A DNA stretch of 18,175 nucleotides. Origin: Aliterella sp. RAGGC_92 (GTDB lineage Bacteria > Cyanobacteriota > Cyanobacteriia > Cyanobacteriales > Chroococcidiopsidaceae). The notes beneath the pieces are model-generated. The model ran no database searches and was not told where the DNA came from. It saw nothing but the letters and a program-made list of their open reading frames with translations. This document shows positions 7,327-15,571 of the stretch, piece by piece. The stretch lies in contig JAPJOW010000072.1 in assembly GCA_030826005.1 (NCBI GenBank), positions 1-18,175 on the forward strand, read 5' to 3'. Within the stretch, counting starts at the first letter, position 1, and every line of letters starts with the position of its first letter. Made by a program: the position numbers and the translations under genes.

Positions 7327-9135
7327 TTAGCTCATATTTGGCACAATTGAATCCCCAAAGCCAAGATAACCGCGTGGGGTAATCATCCAATTGTTGTGAG
7401 TGCGAGTGGTTTGGTTGCCAATTAAAACTGTAGTTAGCATATCAACAGGGGTATCGAGTAATTTATCTAAAGTAGTTAGGGTAATTTGCTCATCTGGGCG
7501 ATAGGCAGAACGAACGATCGCCACAGGTGTATTTGAATCGCGGTATTTTAAGAAAATAGCCGTTGCTGTGGCTAATTGTTGAGTGCGCGTTTGCGACTTA
7601 GGATTGTATAAAGCGGTAATAAAATCCGCTTGGGCGGCGGCTATTAGGCGTTTTTCGATAGTTTCCCAAGGTGTAAGTAAGTCGCTTAAGCTAATAGCAC
7701 AAAAATCGTGCATTAAAGGCGTACCCACGCGCGAAGCCGCCGCTTGCACGGCACTAATTCCCGGAAATAACTGCACGCTGGGGGTTTTTCCATCCCAGTT
7801 AGCCGCTTGCAATTGTTCCATCACTATTCCCGCCATCCCGTAAATACCGCTATCGCCAGAAGATACCACCGCCACCGTTAAACCCCAGTTTGCAAGCTCT
7901 ATAGCGCGTTCGGCGCGTTGTCTTTCTTGGGTAATGGGCATTGCTTCAATAATTTGCCCGCTTTGCAGTAAAGGAGCAATTAAGTCTATATACAACGAAT
8001 ATCCAATCACTACATCTGCTTCGGCGATCGCTTTTTGCGCGGCGGGGGTAATTTGATCTAATTGTCCTGGGCCAGTTCCCACTAATAACAGTTTTCCACT
8101 ACGACCAGTATATTCTTGCTTTGATTGAGCGATCGCAATTGTTACCGCGCCAACGGACTTAAAAATTTGTTTAGTTACTAATAGCTCTTGACTACTAGCA
8201 GCCCTCAAAGCGGCAGCTTCCGCAACGCTAGGAGTTCCAACTTCAGCCTCAACGATGGGGGAAGGGTTGGGGACAGAGACGGCGCTTAGAGCTTCTTTAT
8301 TGAAGGTAATTAAAGGTAAATCTCGTTCTTGGCAGAGTTGAAGTAAGCCAACTTCATCAGCTTTAATGTCAATAGTGGCAATTCCGGCGATCGCACTTTC
8401 GGCTAACTTGTATTCTAAAAATACTTTTTTAATTGCTTGGGCGATCGTTTCAGTAGGCGTTCCACGTTCGCAGCCAATCCCTACCCACAATACTCGCGGA
8501 TGCCATTGGATTTGAGGATAATCTAATTTATCTACATTACGAGCAGTTATATAGATTTTGGCTTGGGGCGTGGAGGAATCTTTAAAACTATAGGCTTTTT
8601 GCCACAAAGAAGAACCGCATTCTTGAACTACTTGTACGGGTTTACCCCGCGCCACTACCGCACTTACACCCGTCCAATCGCCTTCGCCTCGTCGCCAACC
8701 AAAGGGAACTCCTAACATATCTACGGGGGGAAGCCCTAAAGAGGAAGATGCGCCTGTTAATACGGGAATTGCACCGATTAGTTGAGCAATCAATGTTGTT
8801 AATTTATCCGCGCCGCCTTGATGTCCGCTACACAAGCTAATTACAAATTTACCTTCTTCATCTATTACTATCACCGCCGGATCGGTTGATTTATGTTGCA
8901 ATAAAGGCGCAATTAACCGCACTACCGCACCTGTTGCTAAACAAAATACTATTGCTTGCTGAGTATTCCACAAAGTAGCTACGTGAGTTTTTAAATCTCC
9001 CGTGTATATTTGCGCTTTGGCAATATTAGTTACAGATTCGGGAATCCAAAGCTGCGCGCCAATTGTATGACATAAAGGCAGTAAAGTTTTAGTAGCGTTT
9101 GGGGTAAGTGCGATCGCAGCTATCGATTGATTCAT
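7327..9135 (-). CDS. cobJ: CbiG-CobJ fusion: cobalt-precorrin-5A hydrolase / precorrin-3B C17-methyltransferase
   Basis: This 602-residue cytosolic protein joins two cobalamin-ring enzymes. Residues about 50-340 are CbiG: the N domain has LATGAVVRLIAPLL and LCSGHQGGADKLTTLIAQLI, and the C domain (about 216-337) begins VLWVGIGCERGTP and includes VPNPSPIVEAEVGTPSVAEA. CbiG opens the delta-lactone and releases acetaldehyde. Residues about 348-595 are the SAM-dependent CobJ/CbiH domain with LLVGTGPGQLDQITPAAQKA, VVSSGDSGIYGMAG and LFPGISAVQAAASRVG, which methylates C17 with ring contraction. ATG at 9135 (MNQSIAAIALTP) is preferred; an upstream GTG at 9168 would lie inside a palindrome and add 11 unlikely residues. 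This fusion is common in cyanobacteria. It lies downstream of ndhB on the same strand, 128 bp apart. No cobalamin riboswitch is recognisable in that short gap. Confidence 0.93.
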   Translation of the reverse strand: MNQSIAAIALTPNATKTLLPLCHTIGAQLWIPESVTNIAKAQIYTGDLKTHVATLWNTQQAIVFCLATGAVVRLIAPLLQHKSTDPAVIVIDEEGKFVISLCSGHQGGADKLTTLIAQLIGAIPVLTGASSSLGLPPVDMLGVPFGWRRGEGDWTGVSAVVARGKPVQVVQECGSSLWQKAYSFKDSSTPQAKIYITARNVDKLDYPQIQWHPRVLWVGIGCERGTPTETIAQAIKKVFLEYKLAESAIAGIATIDIKADEVGLLQLCQERDLPLITFNKEALSAVSVPNPSPIVEAEVGTPSVAEAAALRAASSQELLVTKQIFKSVGAVTIAIAQSKQEYTGRSGKLLLVGTGPGQLDQITPAAQKAIAEADVVIGYSLYIDLIAPLLQSGQIIEAMPITQERQRAERAIELANWGLTVAVVSSGDSGIYGMAGIVMEQLQAANWDGKTPSVQLFPGISAVQAAASRVGTPLMHDFCAISLSDLLTPWETIEKRLIAAAQADFITALYNPKSQTRTQQLATATAIFLKYRDSNTPVAIVRSAYRPDEQITLTTLDKLLDTPVDMLTTVLIGNQTTRTHNNWMITPRGYLGFGDSIVPNMS

Positions 9136-9160
9136 CAAAATACCTATTTCACATAATGAA

Positions 9161-9184
9161 GGGCGCACTACTCAAGGTGCGCCC
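9161..9184. repeat. Perfect 8-bp-stem palindrome upstream of cobJ
   Basis: GGGCGCAC (9161-9168) and GTGCGCCC (9177-9184) are exact complements around an 8-base loop. The element sits 26-49 bases before the cobJ ATG on the minus strand. It matches the general form of GGGGCGCAC...GTGCGCCCC palindromes dispersed through cyanobacterial genomes. It could also act in the leader RNA of cobJ or help end ndhB transcripts. Confidence 0.6.
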
Positions 9185-9238
9185 CTAAAATAATTGTTTT
9201 AATTCGTAGCTAGTTATTTAGCTCTCTTTAAATATTTT

Positions 9239-9255
9239 CCCCCTTTTTAAGGGGG
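9239..9255. terminator. CCCCCTT/AAGGGGG stem-loop after ndhB
   Basis: CCCCCTT (9239-9245), a TTT loop and AAGGGGG (9249-9255) form a strong 7-bp stem nine bases after the ndhB stop (minus strand). On the minus strand the stem is followed by AAAATATTT, so a U-tract is lacking. The same motif type is a frequent dispersed palindrome in cyanobacteria, so it may be a repeat that serves as a transcript end. Confidence 0.5.
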
Positions 9256-9263
9256 ATCTACCG

Positions 9264-10823
9264 CTACTCGCTGACAACTTCCTTCAAATTAGCTGCCGTT
9301 TTCAAAGTGCTGACAATCGAAGGTTGCAATATGGGCGTATTGGCAACGGAATTATTAGCCAAAGTAAACAACGGATTCGATAAAATCCCTGCTAAAGAAG
9401 TCGCTACCAAAGTCAAGATTAAACATACTTGAATTGGGCGCATTCCGGGCAAATCCCAGCGAATTTCGGGGTAATTTTTCACCGCGTCGGACATTTCTTG
9501 AGGTTCTTTAACTACCATCATTCTGACTACGCGGATGTAGTAGTAAATCGAAATTACGGTAGTTACAAGTCCCAGCAATACTAACCAATATTCCCCAGCT
9601 TGCCAACCAGCCCAAAATAGGTAAATTTTGCCAAAAAATCCAGCTAGGGGCGGAATCCCACCCAAAGACAGCAAGCAAATACTTAAACCCAAAGTTAAAA
9701 GCGGATCTTTTTGATATAAACCAGAGTATTCGCTAATTTGATCTGTTCCCGTGCGTAAAGAAAACAGAATCACGCAGCAGAAGCCGCCCAAATTCATAAA
9801 TAGGTAAATTAGCAGGTAAAACACCATGCTAGAGTAACCAGCTTCAGTCCCAGCAATCAAGCCAATCATCACAAAGCCCGCTTGAGCAATCGATGAATAA
9901 GCCAGCATCCGCTTCATGCTAGTTTGAGCGAGGGCGACAACATTACCCAAAACCATACTCAGTACAGCAAGGGCGGTAAATACAAATTGCCATTCGGCGG
10001 TAATAAGCGGAAAAGCTGTTGTTAGCAAACGAATTGCTAACGCAAAACCCGCCGCTTTTGAACCTACCGATAAAAAAGCAATAACTGGAGTGGGTGCGCC
10101 TTCGTAAACATCTGGTGTCCACTGGTGAAAAGGCGCAGCAGATATTTTAAAGCCAATTCCCGCGATTACAAATACTAAAGCAATTAGCAATCCTAAAGAT
10201 TGTTCGCCATTGATATTGGGAATATTAGCGGCGATAATGTCTAACTGAGTTTCTCCGCCCGAAAGTCCATAGAGTAAAGAAACTCCGTACAAAAATACGG
10301 CGGTACTCGAAGCGCCAATTAGCAAGTATTTTAAGGCGGCTTCATTCGAGCGCGGATCGCGCTTGGTGTAACCTGTCATCAAGTACGATGAGATACTTAA
10401 TGTTTCTAGGGAAATGAAAATCATCACAAGTTCATTCGCGCCAGAGAGAAACATTGCTCCCAAAGTCGCACTCAGCATAATTGTGATAAATTCAGCGATC
10501 GCCGTACCCGATTGCTCGATGTAACGAATTGACATCAAAATTGTTACGGCGGTAGATAGCGCAATGATCCCGCGAAACACAATACTCAAGTCATCGCTAT
10601 TAAATGCACCTAAAAAGCCAATCGGACTAGGGTTATCCCATTGCAAGTATAAAGCCGCGATCGCACTTAATAATCCGGCGATCGCACCGTAGGGAATCCA
10701 ACGCGAAGCACTGCGACCCCCAATTAAGTCACCGACTAAAACCACCAGAAGGGTAGTAATAATTATCCCTTCGGGCAAAATTGTCCCAGCGTTCAACTGG
10801 GCTGCAAGCGTGGCAAAATCCAT
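9264..10823 (-). CDS. ndhB: NAD(P)H-quinone oxidoreductase subunit 2 (NdhB)
   Basis: The 519-residue, highly hydrophobic protein with about 14 membrane helices is the NdhB proton-pumping subunit of NDH-1 in the thylakoid membrane, serving respiration, cyclic electron flow and CO2 uptake. The length is typical (about 515-525). Family landmarks include Glu140 in ISLETLSISSYLMTGY, Lys226/His233 in GIGFKISAAPFHQWTPDVYE, and Lys256 in LSVGSKAAGFALA. The antiporter-like core extends from about 130 to 430. ATG at 10823 gives MDFATLAAQLNAGTILPEGI, as in cyanobacterial and plastid NdhB. It diverges from topA across 395 bp. A TACAAT on the minus strand at 10875-10870 may be its -10. cobJ follows on the same strand but is separated by two palindromes. 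Confidence 0.97.
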   Translation of the reverse strand: MDFATLAAQLNAGTILPEGIIITTLLVVLVGDLIGGRSASRWIPYGAIAGLLSAIAALYLQWDNPSPIGFLGAFNSDDLSIVFRGIIALSTAVTILMSIRYIEQSGTAIAEFITIMLSATLGAMFLSGANELVMIFISLETLSISSYLMTGYTKRDPRSNEAALKYLLIGASSTAVFLYGVSLLYGLSGGETQLDIIAANIPNINGEQSLGLLIALVFVIAGIGFKISAAPFHQWTPDVYEGAPTPVIAFLSVGSKAAGFALAIRLLTTAFPLITAEWQFVFTALAVLSMVLGNVVALAQTSMKRMLAYSSIAQAGFVMIGLIAGTEAGYSSMVFYLLIYLFMNLGGFCCVILFSLRTGTDQISEYSGLYQKDPLLTLGLSICLLSLGGIPPLAGFFGKIYLFWAGWQAGEYWLVLLGLVTTVISIYYYIRVVRMMVVKEPQEMSDAVKNYPEIRWDLPGMRPIQVCLILTLVATSLAGILSNPLFTLANNSVANTPILQPSIVSTLKTAANLKEVVSE

Positions 10824-11218
10824 ACTTTGTTTAGGCTGCCGTTATTAGGCATAAAAACTAACCGTGTTCATTGTATTGTCTCTCAAAGGGATTAAAATGT
10901 TTTTTTGATTTGTTTCTTGAATATTTATCCCCAAAACTTGCGATTTTCGCGCTCGTCAAGCTTTACAAAGTGCGATCGCTAGTAGCAAGTAAATTTTGTC
11001 ACAATTAATAAAAGTCTTGAAAAGCATAGATGGCAATCATTCGAGCCTATTTCTTTGCCCTTGTTGTAGCCACTAATTGCAAATATAGGTTAATGATTGA
11101 AATAACTTACTGTAGATAAATATTATCTGTTTAAAAAATTCTCCCTCTTGACATTCGGGGGAAAATTCTTTAATCCTTGGACTTATTAGCCTCGTTGCTA
11201 CTTGCTCAAAAAGTTCCC
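10824..11218. promoter_or_regulatory. Divergent ndhB/topA intergenic region
   Basis: No gene was found in these 395 bases. On the ndhB side, TACAAT on the minus strand (10875-10870) lies about 47 bases before its ATG with no clear -35. A HIP1-containing stretch follows near 10972. On the topA side there is the palindrome AGATAA-ATA-TTATCT (11114-11128) and a TTGACA at 11148-11153. The rest is AT-rich with no recognised RNA. Confidence 0.5.
11148..11174 (+). promoter_or_regulatory. Candidate topA promoter
   Basis: TTGACA at 11148-11153 is a perfect -35. TTTAAT at 11169-11174 matches five of six -10 positions, but the 15-bp spacer is short. Transcription would start near 11181, about 38 bases before the ATG at 11219. 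An exact palindrome (AGATAA/TTATCT) lies 20 bases upstream at 11114-11128. Confidence 0.4.
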
Positions 11219-13840
11219 ATGCCAACTCTCGTTATTGTTGAATCACCGACCAAAGCCCGTACTATTCGTAATTATTTGCCCGCAGGCTACCGCGTGGAAG
11301 CTTCAATGGGACACGTGCGCGATTTACCCCAGTCAGCTAGTGATATTCCCCCCCAGGTCAAGTCGGAAAAATGGGCTAACTTGGGTGTTAATGTAGAAGC
11401 GGATTTTGAACCCCTGTATATAATCCCCAAAGATAAGAAAAAAATTGTCACTCAACTAAAAGAAGCTCTCAAGTCCGCCGATGAACTGATACTGGCGACC
11501 GACGAAGACCGAGAAGGAGAGAGCATAAGCTGGCACTTGTTGCAAATATTAAAGCCAAAAATTCCCACAAAACGGATGGTATTTCACGAAATTACGTCCG
11601 AAGCGATTAAAAAGGCCCTCAAAAATTGTCGCAATATTGACGAGCAAGTAGTCCGCGCTCAAGAAACAAGAAGAATATTAGATCGATTAGTAGGTTACAC
11701 GTTGTCGCCCCTGCTTTGGAAAACCATTGCTTGGGGACTGTCGGCAGGACGAGTACAATCAGTAGCAGTATTGCTATTAGTAAATCGCGAACGCCAGCGC
11801 CGCGCTTTTCGCCAAGGTAGTTATTGGGATTTAAAAGCAACCTTAGCCCAACAAAAAACTCCCTTTAGCGCCGTGTTAACTACCCTAGCAGGCACGAAAG
11901 TAGCTACAGGTAGCGATTTTGATGAAAACACCGGGCAAATTATTTCCGGGCGAAAAGTAGTGCTACTTACTCAAGCAGAGGCGCAAAAATTGCAAAAACG
12001 TCTCTTAGGTAAGCCTTGGAAAGTAACCGGGCTAGAGGAGCGCCCCGTCACGCGCAAACCAGCCCCGCCGTTTACGACTTCAACGCTGCAACAAGAATCT
12101 AACCGCAAATTGAGAATATCGGCACGAGATACTATGCGGACGGCACAAAGCTTGTACGAGCAAGGGTATATTACCTATATGCGGACAGACTCGGTGCATT
12201 TATCCTCCGAAGCTGTCGCCGCCGCGCGCAGTTGTGTAGAAAAGCTCTACGGTAAAGAGTATCTATCACCTGCTCCTCGGCAATATACAACCAAAAGTAA
12301 AGGCGCTCAAGAAGCCCACGAAGCTATTCGTCCGGCGGGAAATACTTTTCGCACTCCCCAAGAAACAGGCTTAAGCGGTCGAGAGGCGGCTTTATACGAT
12401 TTGATCTGGAAGCGGACAGTCGCAAGCCAAATGGCAGATGCGCGCCAAACTCAAGTATCCGTCCAAACTCAAGTAGAAGATGCGGGTTTTCGCTCTAGTG
12501 GCAAACGGATTGATTTTCCTGGCTATCTGCGCGCCTATGTAGAAGGTTCGGACGACCCGGATGCAGCGTTGGAAAATCAAGAAGTCATTTTACCAACTTT
12601 GAAAGTAGGCGACTCTCCAGAATGTACGAAGTTGGAAGCCATAGGTCACGAAACTCAGCCTCCGGCTCGTTATACGGAAGCTTCTTTAGTTAAGACTCTA
12701 GAAAGTGAAGGAATTGGGCGACCGAGTACTTATGCAAGTATTATCAGTACAATTATCGATCGCGGCTACGCGCAGTTAGTAAATAATGCTTTAATCCCAA
12801 CTTTTACAGCTTTTGCCGTTACAGCTTTACTAGAAGAACATTTTCCCGATCTAGTAAATACTAGCTTTACGTCAAAAATGGAGCAGACTTTAGACGATAT
12901 TGCCACCGGAGAAGTCAAGTGGTTGCCTTATTTGCGTCAATTTTATTCGGGCGATCAAGGGTTAGAGACTTTAGTTAAAGAAAGAGAAGGCAAAATCGAT
13001 CGCGCTAAAGCTAAAACTGTCCAATTAGACGATTTGGCGGTTAAAGTCCGCATTGGTAAATTCGGCCCTTACGTTGAATCCGATAGCGGGAATAGCACAA
13101 TTACCGCCTCAATTCCCCCCAACTTGACCCCCGCAGATATAAATTCCGAACAAGTCGAAGCATTGTTAAAAGGGCCAAATAAAGTAGGCGAGCATCCCGA
13201 TACAGGCGAAACAATTTACCTCAAAATTGGCAGCAATGGTTATTACTTGCAGTTGGGCGAACCTTCTGAGGAAAATAAAAAGCCTAAAACTGCTTCTTTA
13301 CCTGCGGGGGTGAGTCCTGAAGACGTGACGCTGGAAATGGCTGTAAACCAATTGTCTTTACCCCGTACCTTGGGGGTTCATCCGGCAACAAATGGCAAAA
13401 TTCAAGCAGGACTCGGCAAGTTTGGGCCATTTATCGTCCACAATCAAAGCAAAGATGAAAAAGACTACCGCAGCCTTAAAGCTGGAGATGATGTATTTAC
13501 AATTACGTTAGAACGAGCTTTGGAGATTTTGGCAGAACCGAAAAAAACCGGGCGCAGCAAGTCTAAGCAAGCTTTAAAAGAATTAGGTCTTCATCCGGTG
13601 GATAACGAGCCTGTAAATATCTATGATGGCCCTTACGGCGCTTATATCAAGCACGGTAAAGTTAATGTTGGTTTAGCGGAAGGTCAAACTGTAGAAACTA
13701 TGACTTTAGCTACAGCCTTAGAATTATTAGCTACTAAAAAGCCTGCTAGTACCACTAAGCGCGCGACTAAAGCTAAATCTACTACAGCAAAAAAAACTAC
13801 GGCAACTAAGTCTAGAACTAAATCGAGTTCAAAAACTTAG
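11219..13840 (+). CDS. topA: DNA topoisomerase I (type IA), zinc-ribbon-free
   Basis: The 873-residue enzyme relaxes negative supercoils by a transient 5'-phosphotyrosine link. The N-terminal Toprim domain has Glu8 in VIVESPTKARTI and Asp95/Asp97/Glu99 in LATDEDREGES for magnesium. The catalytic Tyr320 is in GYITYMRTDSVHL, and GRPSTYASIISTIIDRGY is another family landmark. The C-terminus lacks CxxC zinc ribbons; instead it has four Toprim-associated repeats, seen as IGKFGPYVE (about 610), IGSNGYYLQL (about 668), LGKFGPFIV (about 730) and YDGPYGAYIKHGKV (about 801). It ends with a Lys/Thr/Ser-rich tail (about 840-873). ATG 11219 (MPTLVIVESPTK) is chosen; a TTG at 11177 would add 14 unlikely residues. 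The next gene starts 91 bp downstream, across two HIP1 sites. Confidence 0.97.
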   Translation: MPTLVIVESPTKARTIRNYLPAGYRVEASMGHVRDLPQSASDIPPQVKSEKWANLGVNVEADFEPLYIIPKDKKKIVTQLKEALKSADELILATDEDREGESISWHLLQILKPKIPTKRMVFHEITSEAIKKALKNCRNIDEQVVRAQETRRILDRLVGYTLSPLLWKTIAWGLSAGRVQSVAVLLLVNRERQRRAFRQGSYWDLKATLAQQKTPFSAVLTTLAGTKVATGSDFDENTGQIISGRKVVLLTQAEAQKLQKRLLGKPWKVTGLEERPVTRKPAPPFTTSTLQQESNRKLRISARDTMRTAQSLYEQGYITYMRTDSVHLSSEAVAAARSCVEKLYGKEYLSPAPRQYTTKSKGAQEAHEAIRPAGNTFRTPQETGLSGREAALYDLIWKRTVASQMADARQTQVSVQTQVEDAGFRSSGKRIDFPGYLRAYVEGSDDPDAALENQEVILPTLKVGDSPECTKLEAIGHETQPPARYTEASLVKTLESEGIGRPSTYASIISTIIDRGYAQLVNNALIPTFTAFAVTALLEEHFPDLVNTSFTSKMEQTLDDIATGEVKWLPYLRQFYSGDQGLETLVKEREGKIDRAKAKTVQLDDLAVKVRIGKFGPYVESDSGNSTITASIPPNLTPADINSEQVEALLKGPNKVGEHPDTGETIYLKIGSNGYYLQLGEPSEENKKPKTASLPAGVSPEDVTLEMAVNQLSLPRTLGVHPATNGKIQAGLGKFGPFIVHNQSKDEKDYRSLKAGDDVFTITLERALEILAEPKKTGRSKSKQALKELGLHPVDNEPVNIYDGPYGAYIKHGKVNVGLAEGQTVETMTLATALELLATKKPASTTKRATKAKSTTAKKTTATKSRTKSSSKT

Positions 13841-13931
13841 TGTATTAATATAAATGCGATCGCATGGAATAAAAAAATTCTCTAAAGCGATCGCGTTTTA
13901 AAATAAATAGACGCTAATTACCCGCATAACA

Positions 13932-14759
13932 ATGACCAGTTACAACGCGCAGACAAGTCGGCAATGGTGGGCGCAAAGATGGCTAGATTTGCTAGACTCC
14001 TATCGCTTCAAAAAGCGTTTAGAAAGGGCAAGAAATTACTCAAGACAGGGAAATGTCCTGAGTATTAAGTTTATTGGCGCTAAAGTCACCGCCGAGGTAC
14101 AAGGAACGGAAGTAGAACCTTATCAAGTTTCTTTGTCTTTAGAGCCATTTACCGAAGAACAATGGGGTTTTGTCATTGAAACGATGTCCGAGCGGGCATT
14201 TTTTGCCGCAAAATTATTAGCGGGAGAAATGCCGCAAAATATTGAAGATGTATTTACAGCTAATGGCGTGTCGCTGTTTCCCTTTAGTTTGAGCGATATT
14301 CGCAGCAAGTGTTCTTGTCCCGACAAAGCCAATCCCTGCAAGCATATAGGGGCTGTATATTATCAGTTAGGCGATCGCTTTAGCGAAGATCCTTTTGTGT
14401 TATTTCAACTGCGCGGTAGCTCTAAAGATCGCATTATCGCCGCTTTACGCCAGCTACGCCAAGCTAAAAACACCGATGAAACTATAGAATTACCACACAA
14501 TCCCACTCCTACGGTTAATGCCCCAAATATCCCCCAATTTTGGCACTACGATCGCCCTTTAGATCCTAATTTAGTTGTCATTGCTCCTCCCGTTAGCAAC
14601 GAATCAATTTTAGATATTCTAGGCCCTATTCCTCTATCGATTGATGGTACGGGCAACTCTAACTTTGATGCTACCGTCTCGGAGGCGGCAATCGCGTATT
14701 TAAGTAATGCCTACGCGCAAGTTAGTCAAAAAGCCGCAATTTCGGCGATGAATTTGTAA
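13932..14759 (+). CDS. SWIM zinc-finger protein
   Basis: A 275-residue protein carrying a SWIM zinc finger: Cys127 and Cys129, then Cys136 and His138, in CSCPDKANPCKHIGAVYYQL. SWIM domains bind DNA or proteins and in bacteria often go with SNF2 helicases. The N-terminal part (about 10-125) starts with aromatic and basic residues (RQWWAQRWLDLLDSYRFKKR) and forms the usual region before the finger. The C-terminal third (about 180-275) is proline-rich (HNPTPTVNAPNIPQFWHYDR) then helical. No signal peptide, helicase or nuclease motif is present. ATG 13932 gives the full conserved N-terminus; no clear ribosome site is seen. It lies 91 bp after topA and 111 bp before a vWA gene, with no helicase adjacent. 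A role in DNA transactions is an inference from the SWIM family alone. Confidence 0.85.
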   Translation: MTSYNAQTSRQWWAQRWLDLLDSYRFKKRLERARNYSRQGNVLSIKFIGAKVTAEVQGTEVEPYQVSLSLEPFTEEQWGFVIETMSERAFFAAKLLAGEMPQNIEDVFTANGVSLFPFSLSDIRSKCSCPDKANPCKHIGAVYYQLGDRFSEDPFVLFQLRGSSKDRIIAALRQLRQAKNTDETIELPHNPTPTVNAPNIPQFWHYDRPLDPNLVVIAPPVSNESILDILGPIPLSIDGTGNSNFDATVSEAAIAYLSNAYAQVSQKAAISAMNL

Positions 14760-14837
14760 TTGGCGGCGATCGCTAAATTAGTGTATGCTATCTTTTCTCT
14801 AACAAAAAAGATGCCAGGCTTCTACTTACCCGGTTAA

Positions 14838-14852
14838 ACTAGAAATTCTAGT
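14838..14852. promoter_or_regulatory. Perfect 15-bp operator-like palindrome before the vWA gene
   Basis: ACTAGAA-A-TTCTAGT (14838-14852) has two perfectly complementary 7-base arms around one base. It ends two bases before a consensus TATAAT, so it occupies the position of the promoter spacer and -35. This is where a repressor or activator dimer would bind. No matching known regulator motif was recognised. Confidence 0.55.
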
Positions 14853-14854
14853 CC

Positions 14855-14860
14855 TATAAT
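14855..14860 (+). promoter_or_regulatory. -10 box of the vWA gene, very short leader
   Basis: A perfect TATAAT lies only ten bases before the ATG at 14871. If used, transcription would begin near 14867 and the mRNA would be nearly leaderless. That agrees with the lack of a ribosome binding site. No good -35 is present (only TTAAAC at 14834-14839), in keeping with activator- or operator-controlled expression. Confidence 0.45.
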
Positions 14861-14870
14861 TGCTCTGACT

Positions 14871-15545
14871 ATGCCTGAATTTTTAAGACTTGAGGATGCT
14901 GTTGAATTCGCGGAAAACCCCGAACCGCGTTGTCCCTGCGTGTTGCTATTAGATATTTCGGGTTCTATGCAAGGGGAAGCGATTAATGCTTTAAATGAGG
15001 GATTGAAAATATTTAAAGAGGAACTAAACCGCGATAACTTGGCTAAAAAACGAGTTGAAGTCGCAATTCTTACCTTCAACAGCGATGTTAATGTCGTCCA
15101 AGATTTTGTAACTGCCGATCAATTTGAGCCACCCACCTTAAAGGCTCAAGGCTTGACAGTAATGGGATCGGCAATTCATAAAGGATTAGATATGGTATCT
15201 AGTCGCAAGGCACAGTACAGCGCTAACGGTGTTGCTTACTATCGCCCTTGGGTATTTTTAATTACTGATGGCGAACCGCAAGGCGAACCCGACAGTTTAA
15301 TCGAGCAAGCTGCAATCCGAATCAAAGAAGATGAAGCGAATAAGCGCGTGGCTTTCTTTGCTGTGGGTGTAGAAGGCGCAAATATGACTCGCCTTGCCCA
15401 AATTGTAGCCCGCAGTCCTTTGAAGTTAGTAGGTTTAAACTTTCAAGAAATGTTTATTTGGCTTTCTGCTAGTATGCAGCGAGTGTCGCAATCGCGCATG
15501 GATGAGCAAATTCCGTTACCACCTCCGGGTTGGGGTATAGTTTAA
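14871..15545 (+). CDS. von Willebrand factor A domain protein, TerY/YegL-like
   Basis: A 224-residue single-domain vWA protein. The metal-ion-dependent adhesion site is complete: Asp28-x-Ser30-x-Ser32 in LLLDISGSMQG, Thr96 in GLTVMGSAI, and Asp133 in FLITDGEPQGEP. The end, IPLPPPGWGIV, is typical of the TerY/YegL group. No signal peptide or membrane helix is seen, so it should be cytoplasmic. Family members often work with PP2C phosphatases and Ser/Thr kinases, or in tellurite/stress loci; none of these is adjacent here, so the partner is unknown. It follows the SWIM gene on the same strand, separated by 111 bp that contain an operator-like palindrome and TATAAT, suggesting separate control. 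The next gene downstream is on the opposite strand. Confidence 0.88.
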   Translation: MPEFLRLEDAVEFAENPEPRCPCVLLLDISGSMQGEAINALNEGLKIFKEELNRDNLAKKRVEVAILTFNSDVNVVQDFVTADQFEPPTLKAQGLTVMGSAIHKGLDMVSSRKAQYSANGVAYYRPWVFLITDGEPQGEPDSLIEQAAIRIKEDEANKRVAFFAVGVEGANMTRLAQIVARSPLKLVGLNFQEMFIWLSASMQRVSQSRMDEQIPLPPPGWGIV

Positions 15546-15571
15546 TTGAAAATGGGTAATTCCCAATAGGG

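Noticed and set aside
7338..9135. Cobalamin riboswitch controlling the cobJ gene
   Set aside because: The upstream gap is only 128 bp and is mostly two palindromes; no B12-box-like sequence or multi-helix fold was recognised.
9136..9168. GTG at 9168 as the start of the CbiG-CobJ protein
   Set aside because: It lies in the arm of a perfect palindrome and would add 11 residues (MRPSLCEIGIL) not expected for the family; ATG at 9135 begins the recognisable MNQSIAAIALTP.
13856..13894. Two GCGATCGC copies after topA considered as a terminator or a CRISPR-like repeat
   Set aside because: They are ordinary HIP1 sites, 31 bp apart, with no further repeat units and no stable stem ending in a clean T-run.
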